Assembly: GCA_022316685.1 (NCBI GenBank)
Contig: JAKJHU010000068.1
Coordinates: forward strand, 124,001-188,000
Reading direction: 5' to 3'
Source: Progne subis subis
Lineage: Eukaryota; Chordata; Aves; Passeriformes; Hirundinidae
Length of the DNA stretch: 64,000 nucleotides
The notes beneath the pieces were generated by a model. It was not told where the DNA came from. It saw only the letters and a list, made by a program, of their open reading frames with translations, and did not search any database. Below are positions 34,026-45,300 of the stretch, piece by piece (position 1 is the first letter of the stretch; the number at the start of each line of letters is the position of its first letter). The translations under genes and the position numbers were made by a program.

Positions 34026-37000
34026 GTGCCAAGGCTGATTTATTTTATCTCCCGAAAAAGCTATCCACCCCTCATCCCAGCCCCCTGTTCCATCAGATCA
34101 GCCTTTCCCTGCGGTGGTTTCCCGCAGCCAGCCAGGGAGGCAGGTGGTCCATCGCGCCCTGTCTGGTCCCCCCATCCCCTCGTCACCACGTCCGAGATGT
34201 CAGTGCTGAACTGAGGATGCCTGCATCCATCCATCCATCCATCCATCCATCCATCCATCCATCCATCCATCCACTCACCCGTTCATCCATCTAGCCACTC
34301 ATCCAGCACCAACCCAGGTGCTCAGCAGCCCCTTATTTTCCTTTCCCCATCTTCCACCTTGCTTTTAAAACCATCTCCAATTCCATAGGATACCAGCCTC
34401 CTGCTCATGCTGCACTGCAGCCCCAAAAGATAAAGTCCAGCAAAGTTTTAGGCTTAATATCACAGGTTTTGGGCAATCTCATCACCGTCTGTGTTATTGC
34501 TCCTGCTTACAAAGCGGGTTCACACATCTGATACCGACTATCTAGAGAATCTTGCCCCCTCGATCCTGCTATTCCCTTGCTGCTCCAAGAGGCTTCTTGT
34601 GAGTTGGCTGCAAACCTCCCCAGCACCTTTCTGAATCCCCACTGGAAATGTGTTGCCAAAATCCTGCACCCAGGACTGGCGTGTTAGGGGCTGGATAGAG
34701 CCCTCCTGCCCACCGGAGCCTTGAGGAAGCCAGTGGTCCCAGCGGCTGGGAAAAGAATCTTGGCTGGCGAGCGGAGCACGGGCATTGGCACAAGGACAGG
34801 GGGATGCTCCAGCTGCCCATCACACAGCGGCTTGGGAGGGCTGTCTCAGCGCAGGGCTGACCTGCAGGTGCTTAGGCTGAACCTTAAAGCTAAAATGTGC
34901 CTTTCCTCGCCTCACCGCTGCAGCCTGGATTCCTCCGGAGTCAGTCCCGTCACCGCTGCAGGCAGCTCCTGCCTACGCGCGGCATCCTCCTGCAGCTCTG
35001 CCTGCGTGCGGCTGGGGAAGCCCGAGGGTGGGAGCTGCCGAGCCCCGCTCCCCGTAGTGACAAAATGCCACCCCCGCGCCTCCATCAGAAGCTCACAGAT
35101 AATGATCATTGTGACAGCTATCACTTTAGATGGGAGAGGAGGGTGTCCTCTGCGCCAGTCCCTTTCCCTCGGTTATTGCGGCTTTGCCAGATTTTGCAGG
35201 ATATCGAATTGTAAACCTTGGAAGCACAAGGAGAAGCAGAGGCAGCCACCCGGGGGCAGGGATGCTCCCAGGTCAGCTGTGACTGGGAGCAGGTAGATAC
35301 AGCCCCCATAAGGCCAGAGCACTGGAGGGTCTGGATGTGGATTTGTCTTCCTTGCATCATCCCTAAAACAAGGCCCAGGGGATCAGGATGTCTTCTGGAC
35401 TGCTCTAATTCCTTATCAAAAGAATGATGCAAATAATAATTATATCAAGTCGTAACGATATCAAATATCAAATAATATAATTATATCAAATAATAATGAT
35501 ATAAACGGTATCAAATAATAATAATGTAAAATAATAATTCAGCCGAGGTGCTGCAGAACCTTGATCTGTGTAACCCAAGGAGGAGGAGACTTGTTGGGAC
35601 ACAAAGATGAGTCCAGCAGGGCACATCCCAGCCAGTCTGGGCACGGGAATAAGTATGAAAACCCACCTCTGGAGGCATTAAGAAACGAAGGGAAATATTG
35701 CTTTATTCTCTCCCAGCTTCATTTTCCTGCCTTCCCTTCCCCAGGCCCTTCCAATGGCACCTGGTGGCCCAACTCCAGCGCCAGCCACCTCCTGAGGGAG
35801 AACTACACTTTCCTGGCATACTACCAGCATTCCTTCCCTGTGGCCCTCATGTTCATCTTGGCCTATACCTTCATCTTCCTCATGTGTGTAATTGGCAACG
35901 TCCTGGTGTGCTTCGTCGTGGTGAAGAACCGCCAGATGCGCACGGTCACCAACATGTTCCTCCTCAACCTGGCCATCAGTGACCTGCTGGTGGGCATCTT
36001 CTGCATGCCCACCACCCTGGTGGACAACCTCATCACAGGTGAGCAGGGAGAGACATGAGGAACAGAGAGAAAGTGCCCCCCACGCATGAGTGGGGAACAT
36101 CTATTTTTTTTTTCTAGGTTTTGGCCATTTGTGGTAAAATAAGTCTGATCCTAATACTGCATTACGTATTTCTTTGAAGTTCAGCCATTCTTCACCAAGC
36201 AAAGCTGAAAAAAACTCCTTCCTGCATCCACCTTCAACCCCTGTTGGCTCAGCTCTGCCTGTTGACCTTTCCAAAGATAAGGGAGTTGGGAGGGTTCAGC
36301 TGCAGCAGCAGCAGCAGCCAGGCCATAGAGCAGGGTTTGTATTTATTGATTATGGGGTGTGAACTATTTATTGCCTTGATACTAGGGTCAAGAAACAAGA
36401 TGAAAGTCCTTCTGATTGAAGATCCCAAAGGTGGTGGAAAAAATGACAGCCACCAGTTCCTAAGTGCAGTGTGTGTCTTTTTTATTAATTTTGGGGTTCT
36501 CCTTCAAGGATCCATGCTCCTAAAGGCTATCTCCACACAAGCCCCCTGCTAGGAACAGGCTTAGCATCCCCCAGCAACAACACAGTGGATGGGGACACAT
36601 AAAAGGGAGCTGGGTGAGCCAGAGGCACCTACTGCCTCCACGGTGTCCCCTCATAGGTTGGCCCTTTGACAACACCATGTGCAAAATGAGCGGTCTGGTG
36701 CAGGGCATGTCCGTCTCCGCCTCTGTTTTCACGCTGGTGGCCATCGCTGTGGAGAGGTACGTTGGCATGGGAACGTGGGGACGTGGGGACCGAGGAATCT
36801 CCAGCAGGTGCAGGTGCCTCGTGTGGTTCCCATTGTGGGAAAGCTCCTGAGAGTGTCAGGAGCCGGTCACAGCTCTCTAGGAGGAGCACAAAGCTGTCCA
36901 TGGGGCATTCCAGCAAGGTGTCCTTCCCCACACTGGGCTGACAACACCACCTACCAATGCCTGAGCTCCCACCTGCTGGAATGTGGTACGGATACTTCCC

Positions 37001-38015
37001 CCATCCCGGGCAGGGAAAACCCAGCCTGATCCCACTCAGGATCCCTTTCTGTCCTTCCCCAGACGCAGAGGAAAGAGAGCCTATCTCTGCCACCAAAACA
37101 CACGTGTAAAGAGAAACCCACCTCACGCTCCATTCCCACCCCTGAGTCCTGGCCTCCCTCCTTCCCCAGGGATGTCCCCACTAGGTGGCCCGAAGCCACC
37201 ACCAGCTGTTCTCCCACAGGTTTCGCTGCATCGTCCACCCCTTCCGGCAGAAGATGACGCTGAGGAAAGCCCTGCTGACCATTGCCATTATCTGGGTGCT
37301 GGCCCTGCTCATCATGTGCCCCGCTGCTGTCACCCTGACTGTGACCAGGGAGGAGCACCACTTCATGGTGGACACCTACAACAACTCCTACCCTCTCTAC
37401 TCCTGTTGGGAGGCCTGGCCTGAGACGGGGATGAGGAGGATCTACACCACCGTCCTCTTCTCCCACATCTACGTGGCTCCCCTCGCCCTCATTGTCATCA
37501 TGTATGCCCGGGTTGCCTTCAAGCTCTTCAAGTCGGTGGCGCCTGCCCACGGCGGAGAGGAGCTGGAGGGGAGGAGGATCTCCCGGAGGAAGGCCAAGGT
37601 CATCAACATGCTCATCATTGTTGCTCTCTTCTTCACTATCTCCTGGCTGCCCCTCTGGACGCTGATGCTGCTGACGGACTATGGGCGGCTTAGCGAGGGC
37701 CAGCTCCGCCTGCTCACCGTCTACGTCTACCCATTCGCCCACTGGCTGGCCTTCTTCAACAGCAGCGCCAACCCCATCATCTACGGTTACTTCAACGAGA
37801 ACTTCCGGCGGGGCTTCCAGGAGATCTTCAGGGCTCCCCTCTGCTCGCTCCACTGTCAGCGCAGGCCCTACACCCCCCGCAGCCACAGCCGCGGGACCCT
37901 CTTGGGCACCCGCAACCGCATCTCCACCCAGGCGCCAAACAGTGACTCGCCAGCCGCGTCCAAGTCAGGGCCACTGGCCCCACGCCATGCTGCTGTCCCT
38001 GCATGGGATGGCTGA
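33988..38015 (+). CDS. NPFFR1: Neuropeptide FF receptor 1 (GPR147)
   Basis: Coding exons 33988-34021, 35745-36038, 36657-36756 and 37220-38015 give 407 aa; the human protein is 430 aa. This is a class A GPCR of the plasma membrane that binds RFamide peptides (RFRP/GnIH, NPFF) and mainly couples to Gi. In birds it is the gonadotropin-inhibitory hormone receptor. The N-terminus has three N-glycosylation sequons (NGT at 15, NSS, NYT). Seven hydrophobic segments follow, with the TM1 motif [18 protein letters not shown] in TM2, ERFRC in place of DRY at the end of TM3, CPAAVTLTV in TM4, [10 protein letters not shown] in TM6 and NPIIYGYF (NPxxY) in TM7. The first exon encodes only about 11 residues; it was chosen because its ATG, reading phase and GTGAGT donor fit exon 2 and it lies in a CpG island. 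Confidence 0.95.
34224..34292 (+). repeat. (CATC)n microsatellite
   Basis: About a dozen uninterrupted CATC units and several imperfect ones at the 3' side, in NPFFR1 intron 1. Confidence 0.95.
35428..35545 (+). repeat. AT-rich repeat (ATCAAATAATAAT-type)
   Basis: Imperfect repeats of ATATCAAATAATAAT, roughly 15-18 bp apart, in NPFFR1 intron 1, 200 bp before exon 2. Confidence 0.8.
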
Positions 38016-38101
38016 GGAGCCGTGGCCACCAAACCGCTCTGGCCCAAGGGTTGGGGGGGTGGGGAGTGCGGATTTGCCACATTGTGGACACGAGACATTG
38101 A

Positions 38102-38107
38102 AATAAA
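38102..38107 (+). terminator. Poly(A) signal of NPFFR1
   Basis: AATAAA 87 nt after the stop codon, followed by a TGTG-containing stretch. This implies a very short 3' UTR. Confidence 0.7.
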
Positions 38108-38289
38108 GGTGTGTCCTACTGATGCCTTGTCCCTGGCTAGGCTCCTCCATTTCCCCCACAGCACCATCCAGAGGGCCCCCAGCAGATCCCCCTGGTACCA
38201 CAGGCCCCTGGGGCCTGCCAGAAACCCCCTTACCCAGCCCCAGTCCAGGCACGGGGCCAGGAAATGCAGGGATCCAGGAGAAGTGCAGG

Positions 38290-38935
38290 AGAACGAGCCA
38301 TCCTGTGCCATGCTTGGCCATGCCATGGAGAGGCGTGCAGCACCATGCTGTGCTGGACTAAGCGATGCCATGCGGGACCATGCCAAACCATGCTGCTACG
38401 GCCATGCCAGGCAGGACCAAGCCTTATTGTGCTGGACCATGCTGCCCCATGTTGTCATGGCCATGGGGAATGGACTATTCTTGTGGCCATTCCGTGGATG
38501 GGGAATGCTGTGGCCGTGTTGTACCAAGGCATCCCATACTGCTGTGGCCATGTTGGACCAAGCCGGGCTGGCCCATGCCATCCCATGCTATCGTGTCCCT
38601 GCTAGACCAAACCACGCCATTCAGGACAGCGCCAATCCTTGCATCTGTGGCCGTTCTGGACCACACCCCCCTATACTGCAGTGGCCATGCCCTGCAGGAC
38701 CAAGCCATGCCATGCCAGTCCATGCCACCTCCTGTTGTTACAGCTACGCTGGGCAGAATCATGCCGTGCTGGATTGTGCCAGCCTATCCTTCTGTGGCCA
38801 CTCCAGGCAGGATCACACCGAGCTGGACCACACCACTGCTTGCTTCCGCGGCCATGCTGAACTGCGCTGGGCTAGCGCCGTGCTGAACGGCGCTGGGTTA
38901 GGATCGTGCTGAACTGCGCTGGGCTAGGACCATGC
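38290..38935. repeat. Degenerate minisatellite between NPFFR1 and PPA1
   Basis: About 11 diverged copies of a unit like CTGTGGCCATGCNRGGCAGG followed by ACCAAGCCATGC, mostly spaced 50-58 bp apart with shorter copies in the middle. It ends in three clean 26-bp copies starting CTGAACTGCGCTGGG at 38857, 38883 and 38909. Stop codons are rare in it, which produces a 296-aa open frame of Cys/His-rich composition (38022-38912) that is not a recognisable protein. Confidence 0.8.
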
Positions 38936-38979
38936 TGTGCCGGTCCGTGCCAGCCCGTGCTGTTGCGCCCACGGCGAGC

Positions 38980-39340
38980 AGGACCATTACCCGCCGGGAA
39001 GAACAATTCCGAGCCGAGCCCGGCCGTTCCCTGCGGCGCCGCGTGGCGCGGGGCGGGCCGGGAGCGCGCCCGCGCGCGCGCGCGGCGCCTGCGCAGTGTT
39101 CCCCCAGCCCCGGCGGCGGCGAGCGCGGGTGCGTGCGCGGCGATGTCGGGGTACGGCGTGGAGGAGCGCGCCGGGCCCCACAGCCCCGAGTACCGGCTCT
39201 TCTTCAGTGAGTGCACCGGCCGCCGCAGCCCCTTCGCGCCCCTTCCTGACCCTCCGCACCCCGCCAGGGCCCGCCTGAGTCCGCTCGGGTGGGCGCTGCC
39301 GGGGCGTCCCCTCGGCGTCTCACTCTCGGCCCCCTCCCTT
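38980..39340 (+). promoter_or_regulatory. PPA1: CpG island promoter of PPA1
   Basis: CpG density rises sharply after the minisatellite, with a CGCG run at about 39066-39086, and covers the first PPA1 coding exon. This is the expected housekeeping promoter. Confidence 0.65.
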
Positions 39341-42300
39341 TTCCTTGCAGAGGATGGCGCCGGGCGCTACATCTCGCCGTTCCACGATATCCCCATCTAC
39401 GCGGACGCCGGGAAGGTAGGAGGAGGTCCTGAAACACGCAGAGAGCGTTGGGGAGTTCTGAAACATCCGGGAGATCGGGGTCCTGAAACATCCAGGGGAT
39501 CTGGGAACACACAGGAGACCAGGGATCCTGAAACATCCAGGAGATCGAGGAGTCCCGAAACATCCCGGGGACCAGGGGATCTGGGAACACAAAGGGGTCC
39601 TGAGACATCCAGGAGATCCGAGGTCCTGAAACATCCAAGGGACCAGGGCATCTGGGAACATCCCAAAGCCCAGGAGATGTGGAAACATGCAGAGGATCAG
39701 GTAGTCCTGAAACATCCGAGGGACCAGGGGGTCCTGCAGCCTGAGATAGCCGGGGGAGCCTCCCAGCTCCCCACACTGCAGGAGCACCTCATGGAGTCAT
39801 TGCCTCACCCTGCAAGGAGTGGGTTTCTCGCCATCCTGGCCTCGGGTGGAGCGACCCAGGAGAAGAGAATGGATGATCTCATTCTCATTTTTTTTGCGTC
39901 AGAGATGTGAGTGGCTGGCTTGAGCTTACTCATGCAGGCGTTTTGAGTTAGCTAAGCAGAAAACTGCTTTTTTTGTAATAGCTGCATCCATTCCTATGGG
40001 TGCTGCATGATATTTCATGCTTGGGTTTTGGCTGCAGTATGCCTGCAGTATAATCTGACACTGAACAGAGGGTGAAGATGAACAGGTTAAATTCCTGCTA
40101 TAGCATCTCCAGGGACCTCTTCCCTGGCAGAACCTGCCCCTTGCAGTGCTGCAGGGCTTTCACATCCTTCTAGTGGTTAGTCCAATTAAGCTGTTCTGAG
40201 TAAAAAATGCCCCAGCTTCAGGAAATCAAAGTGGTTCTGTTTCAGTTTTCATTTAATGTTTTTTCAGTGGTACCTCGGGCTCTCTCACTGTGTCCTTTAC
40301 TATTGTAGCTTGTTTCTTTCTCTGACATGTACTAAAAAGCTCGGGAAATGTAGTGGAGCAACTACTACTTGTTAGAGAGAGCTGAAATTCAGAGGTGGGG
40401 AGCGGTTCTGGGAAAGGAAAAAAGAATATGCAGATGTTGAGAGATGAACCTCTAAAAAGCAGCTGATTGAGCTACTTAGGTGAAGGTGATGGAGCTACCT
40501 GAGGTGCTGTGGGAAGTCTGAGGTGGCTTTTTCCTTCTCAGAGGGGAAAAGATGGATTGTGGTCATCAAGGACAGTGGTGAAGCAGTGGCCGAGCAGGGA
40601 AGCAGTTCCCAGTGCAGGTGCCTGGCAGGTAACCCAGACAAGGAAAATCCAGATAATGCCAGGCTTTGCAAACGCCTGCAGAACAGGGGAGGAGGGAGCA
40701 GGGGAGTGAGTACAGAGGTGAGGAGGAGTTCCTTGAACTGGTCGTGCTTAACAGGGGAAGCTGGGCTACTGGTGTGCCCTCAGGCACACAGTGCTGCTGC
40801 CAGCACCTCTGTGCCAAGTCATTCAGAGAAGAAAGTCACAGCAGCTGAAGGTCGAAGTCCCCAAAGTTACACAATACTGCTGGTCCCATGGGGCTCTCTC
40901 TGTGGCTAGAGTGCCTCAAGACTGAGGTTTTACTCATCACTTAGCAGGTGGGCTGTCAGCTATGTTACAGGGTCCAGCTCTGAGCAAAATGTTGTCCCAC
41001 TCTGTCTGGGCTCCTTGATCTTTATCCTCAGACTCTTAAGATGCTAAGAGGATTGCAGGGTGGTTTTTTCAGTCTCAGGCTGGGCTGTGTTGACCTTACC
41101 TGGACCTGTGCCATTGCAAAGGGATGACCTTGGGCTGCTCTTTGTGTGTCATTGGTCAAGTTGGACCATGGGGAAGTTTAAATCCTTACAAAGATGCAGC
41201 CCCAAGTCACCTTTCCCTGCCTGCAAATCCTGTTCCACTTGCCTCATTCCTTCCCTCAAGTTAGGAATAAAAATAGTTCTATGCCTTTCTGCATACAAAA
41301 TGCAAATGAGCAGCGACCCCCTGCAATTAAGGGGTTGTAATAAAGCTCTGCTAGGGAAGGGTGTGAGCAAAGTCAGTGATGTAACAACACTTGTTTCACA
41401 ATATCAATCCATTTATGGGGCAGTACAGGTTCGAGGGACTTTGCCATGCTAATACTGCTTAAGGTGGGGATTAGAAACCTTGCCCAGGCCAGGGAGCAAG
41501 GTTTGACTTTTTGTTAAAAGCTGTAATCTCTTCAAACAGCAGATGTTAAGGTTCAGGTGTGGAAAAGCTTGTTCTCTTGGACAGGAGGCTGACATTGAAC
41601 TCTCAGCCCAGCTGGATCAACAGGAGTTATTTTCAAGTGTCACCTGTAAATGAGATACAGTGTGATGTGGTTCTGCATCTCTCCTCCATGTTTTTATCCT
41701 CACACCGTGCCACTAGCAAGGTCTGCTTTTACAGGAGCGTCAGCTTGGAGAAAGAGCATCCTTCCCTACGTTATGACTAGAATATTTGGGAGTGATGATC
41801 TCTCTCATTCAGGGCAGTACATATTAACTATTAAATAGATGGCTTGTCCTCTTGGTCTTGTCTTTTCTGAATTGCCAGAGTGGCTCTTTCAGGAACATTA
41901 AACATTTTGTATTTAATAAATATGACCCAAACCCCATTTTGTTATGTCCAGGGCAGTTTGTATGCAGCTGTTTGCCATTGATTTAACCTGTTCCTGTAGC
42001 CTAGGAATGTGATGGGGGTGTTCGTAGCTGGCAACTGTTGGGGAATGCATGGGAACCTCAATCTGGCCTTTGGGGTTTGGTGTTTTGTGGGATTTAGCTT
42101 GAAGTGATGATGTGTGACTGCGCTACAGGACTTTTATCAGCTGTCTCAAAATTAGCACTGAAAAAAAACCCAACAAAACAAAACAGCAGAAAAAACCTTA
42201 TGGTTTCAGGTGAACTGGCTGGTGTCTGTGCTCCCTAGTATGTGTTCCCTAGTTTAAAGCTTGGGCCCAAGATTCCTTCCCACTCACGGCTCTTTTGCTT

Positions 42301-45300
42301 TCTTCAGAATGTGTTCAACATGGTCGTGGAGGTACCTCGATGGACAAATGCTAAAATGGAGGTAACAGCATTACAGTTCCAGTCTTAATCCTTGGCTTTT
42401 TGTTGATTCCTCCCCAATTCCACCTTGTTGATTCCTCCTCAGTTCCACCTCTGGAAGTGGAGCGGTTTGTAACTTCTCCTGTCAGTACTTGCTTAATGCT
42501 GGAGGTCTGGTGTGGAGGCTGAGACTGCCGAAGTTGGAATGCCTTAGTGCTCTCCAGCGGCTTCTGATTAAAGCAATATATTATGGTTCCTAACCCCATG
42601 TCATTCCGAGGCTTGCTGGAAACCGTATCCCAAGGGATGGCAATGCAACAGGGGTTGCCCAGTCTCTGCCACTGGCATCAGCATCATCTTCTGGTCTCTT
42701 GGCTTGTCAGTTCCATTAATTTTTTTTATTTTTATTATTCATAAAGGGTATAGCAGAGGGATTTACGTCACTTTTCTTTCAGATTTCCACAAAGGAACCC
42801 TTAAACCCAATTAAGCAAGATGTGAAGAAAGGGAAACTGCGCTTCGTAGCGAACGTATTTCCCCACAAGGGCTACATCTGGAATTACGGTGCCATCCCAC
42901 AGGTACTGTGGTTTATCCCAGTGGCTCATCCATCCTGGTGGGGAGGAGGGAGGGTGCCTGCTATTGCCACTGTATTAATGAGCAAAAAGGTCAGCAGAGA
43001 GTCTGATCTGGAGCGTGGTGTTTGCAGCTGGATATATCATCCTGCTGAGGGAGAGAACCTTTCAGGAAAACAGGAATATTTTTAAGCAGAAATACCAAGT
43101 TTTAGGCTTCTATCTGATGTTAGAAAGAAGCTCCCTGAGGTTGAGCAGCTGCTGCTCATCCTCAGCTGCTCAGAGATCAGTTGGGGCAGGAGCTGGCAAA
43201 TCCTCTGTGGCTGAAGGGAGCTGTCATTCACTGTGCCATCTGGCAATGCAGTGCCTTCAGTTCCTGCCTGGCAAAACACAAGGTTTTATCCTAATGGTGC
43301 AGGATTTAGGCTGAATCTTTATGGAAGACTCTTCTTGCCAATACCCACCACTGCACAGATGTGCCTTCCCAGAAACAGCGGGCAAGGTGGGGCCACGATA
43401 GTGACATCTGGACACATGCTCTTAAATGGCTGGGAACTGATAGATAAAGAGGGACTTCAGACAAGGCTGTTTGCCTCTGATGTTCTCTAAGGCTGGAGTT
43501 TCCTCCAGAGAAATAAGCTGTCAGTGACAGGTCACAGGCAAACACACTGAATTTGGTATTCCTGCTCTTGACAGTAGCACATATCAAGTGTTTTCCCACA
43601 TGGCTTAACACGGGGCCTCGAAGTTGAGTTGTTTCCTGCTTGAATGGATTCTGGTGCCTGTTTCTTTGTGCACAATTGTGTCTTTTGAAGCCTTTGCTCT
43701 GTCATGTGTTTGTGGATTAAAGGTGTTTATGCATCAAGAGCCTAATACTTCCTGGTAGAGAAATGTGATAGTGTTTCTGAATGGCCCCACAGCACCACCC
43801 AGGTGTCAAAACATCTTGCTGAACACTCTGGATCCATCACAAGGTCCTGACTACACTGGTCTTGTCCTGGCACAGAGAAGTTTGGGAAGAACATTCTTTT
43901 TTATATCTCAACCCCCTTAGGACTATGTGTTCCTTATGATGCAAATGGGCATGAAGTGCTTTTCACTCCTGATCAGGAACATGTTTTAAACAGCTCTTGT
44001 TTTTGGAGTCAATTAATTGGCTTCTGCAGTCTTGTCCTTCAGTGTGCTTTCACCACTGTGGGTGAGATGCTCTAGGGAGCATAGTGGAACTCCACATTCT
44101 TATCACTTCTCTAGGGTTAACAGTGTCTTCAATTGTTTAATTAAAGGGAAACAATACACCCTGTCTGTCTTCCATCTCTGCTGGACTGCTATCTGGAGTT
44201 CAGGAAACTTCTGCTAAGGAATGGATAGGGAGATAAACGGGCAGGATGCCAAATCAACAATTGCCCTTTATAGATGTGAACTTCACCTTTATGCAGCTGT
44301 GGGACAGACGAGGAAGTCTGGAATGTTGTTGAAAGGGGGTTTGTGGGAAGGAGGGAGCTGCTTACCTTTTGGATGACCTTTGCTGACCTGGCAGCAGGTG
44401 TGAAGTGGGCCATCCTCTGTTTATTCCAGGCAACTGCATGCCTGAAATCTGCTTTTTACTACCTCTTTAAACCTCTGAGTCCTTATTTATATGTATGGTT
44501 GATTTTGGTGTTGGTTTGGGTTTTTTTTTTCTAGACTTGGGAAGACCCAAGTCACAAGGATGAAAATACTGGTTGCTGTGGAGATAACGATCCGATTGAT
44601 GTGTGTGAAATTGGAAGCAAGGTAATGCATCCTAAATGTCTCCTGAAACGTGTAATTAATGTCTCCAAAGTCAATTATCCAGGGACATTATTCATTTCCT
44701 ACCTCCCCTCCCTTAGCAATGAGATGTTTCCCTCTGCTGCCTCTGGAGATTGTTGCTGAGATGAGCCAGGGCTGATGAGGTGCTGATAGTGAGAGCTAAT
44801 TTCATGGTACCTGGCTGCTTGCTGAGCTCCTGCACAGCCTCCTGTTGTGCGCTCCTTGGATGCATCAGAATGGACAACGAGGCCTTTGTCCTTGCAGGTC
44901 TGCTCTCGGGGAGAAGTCATCAAAGTGAAGGTGCTGGGCACGCTGGCTCTGATTGATGAGGGAGAGACAGACTGGAAGGTAATTGCTATCAACGTTGAAG
45001 ACCCAGAAGCAGACAGCTACAATGGTGAGTTACAGCAGGGAGGAGCAGGATCAGTGCTTCTCTTTCTCCTGTGAAAACCCGCAGGAGGTGGGGACAGGGG
45101 TTGCTCCTTCTGTGCAGTGGTATTAATAGATGTGATGCTGGAAGGACAATCCTAGAGAAAAACATTTCACTGCTGTTTGTCACGTGTGGCCATGCTCTGC
45201 ACAGCCTGGCAGTTCCAAACACAGGGTGGCTGTCCAGTGTATGGAAGGGGATTGTCCCCCAAGCCTGTAATCAAAGCTGTTTAAATGTGTCCACACCCCT

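Noticed and set aside
36951..37886. 311-aa open frame antisense to NPFFR1 exon 4
   Set aside because: It is the complement of conserved GPCR transmembrane codons; nothing in it resembles a protein family.
38022..38912. 296-aa Cys/His-rich open frame after NPFFR1
   Set aside because: It is translated minisatellite; two plus-strand frames are open over much of the same array and the repeat explains the composition.
38906..39910. 334-aa frame spanning PPA1 exons 1-2 and intron
   Set aside because: It is read-through of GC-rich exon 1 into introns; the true PPA1 exons within it use clear donors and acceptors, and the tail is minisatellite.
42103..42170. Possible C/D box snoRNA in PPA1 intron 2 (GTGATGAT ... 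CACTGA)
   Set aside because: Box C- and D-like motifs are 50-60 nt apart, but there is no convincing terminal stem and no D'/C' pair; likely coincidence.
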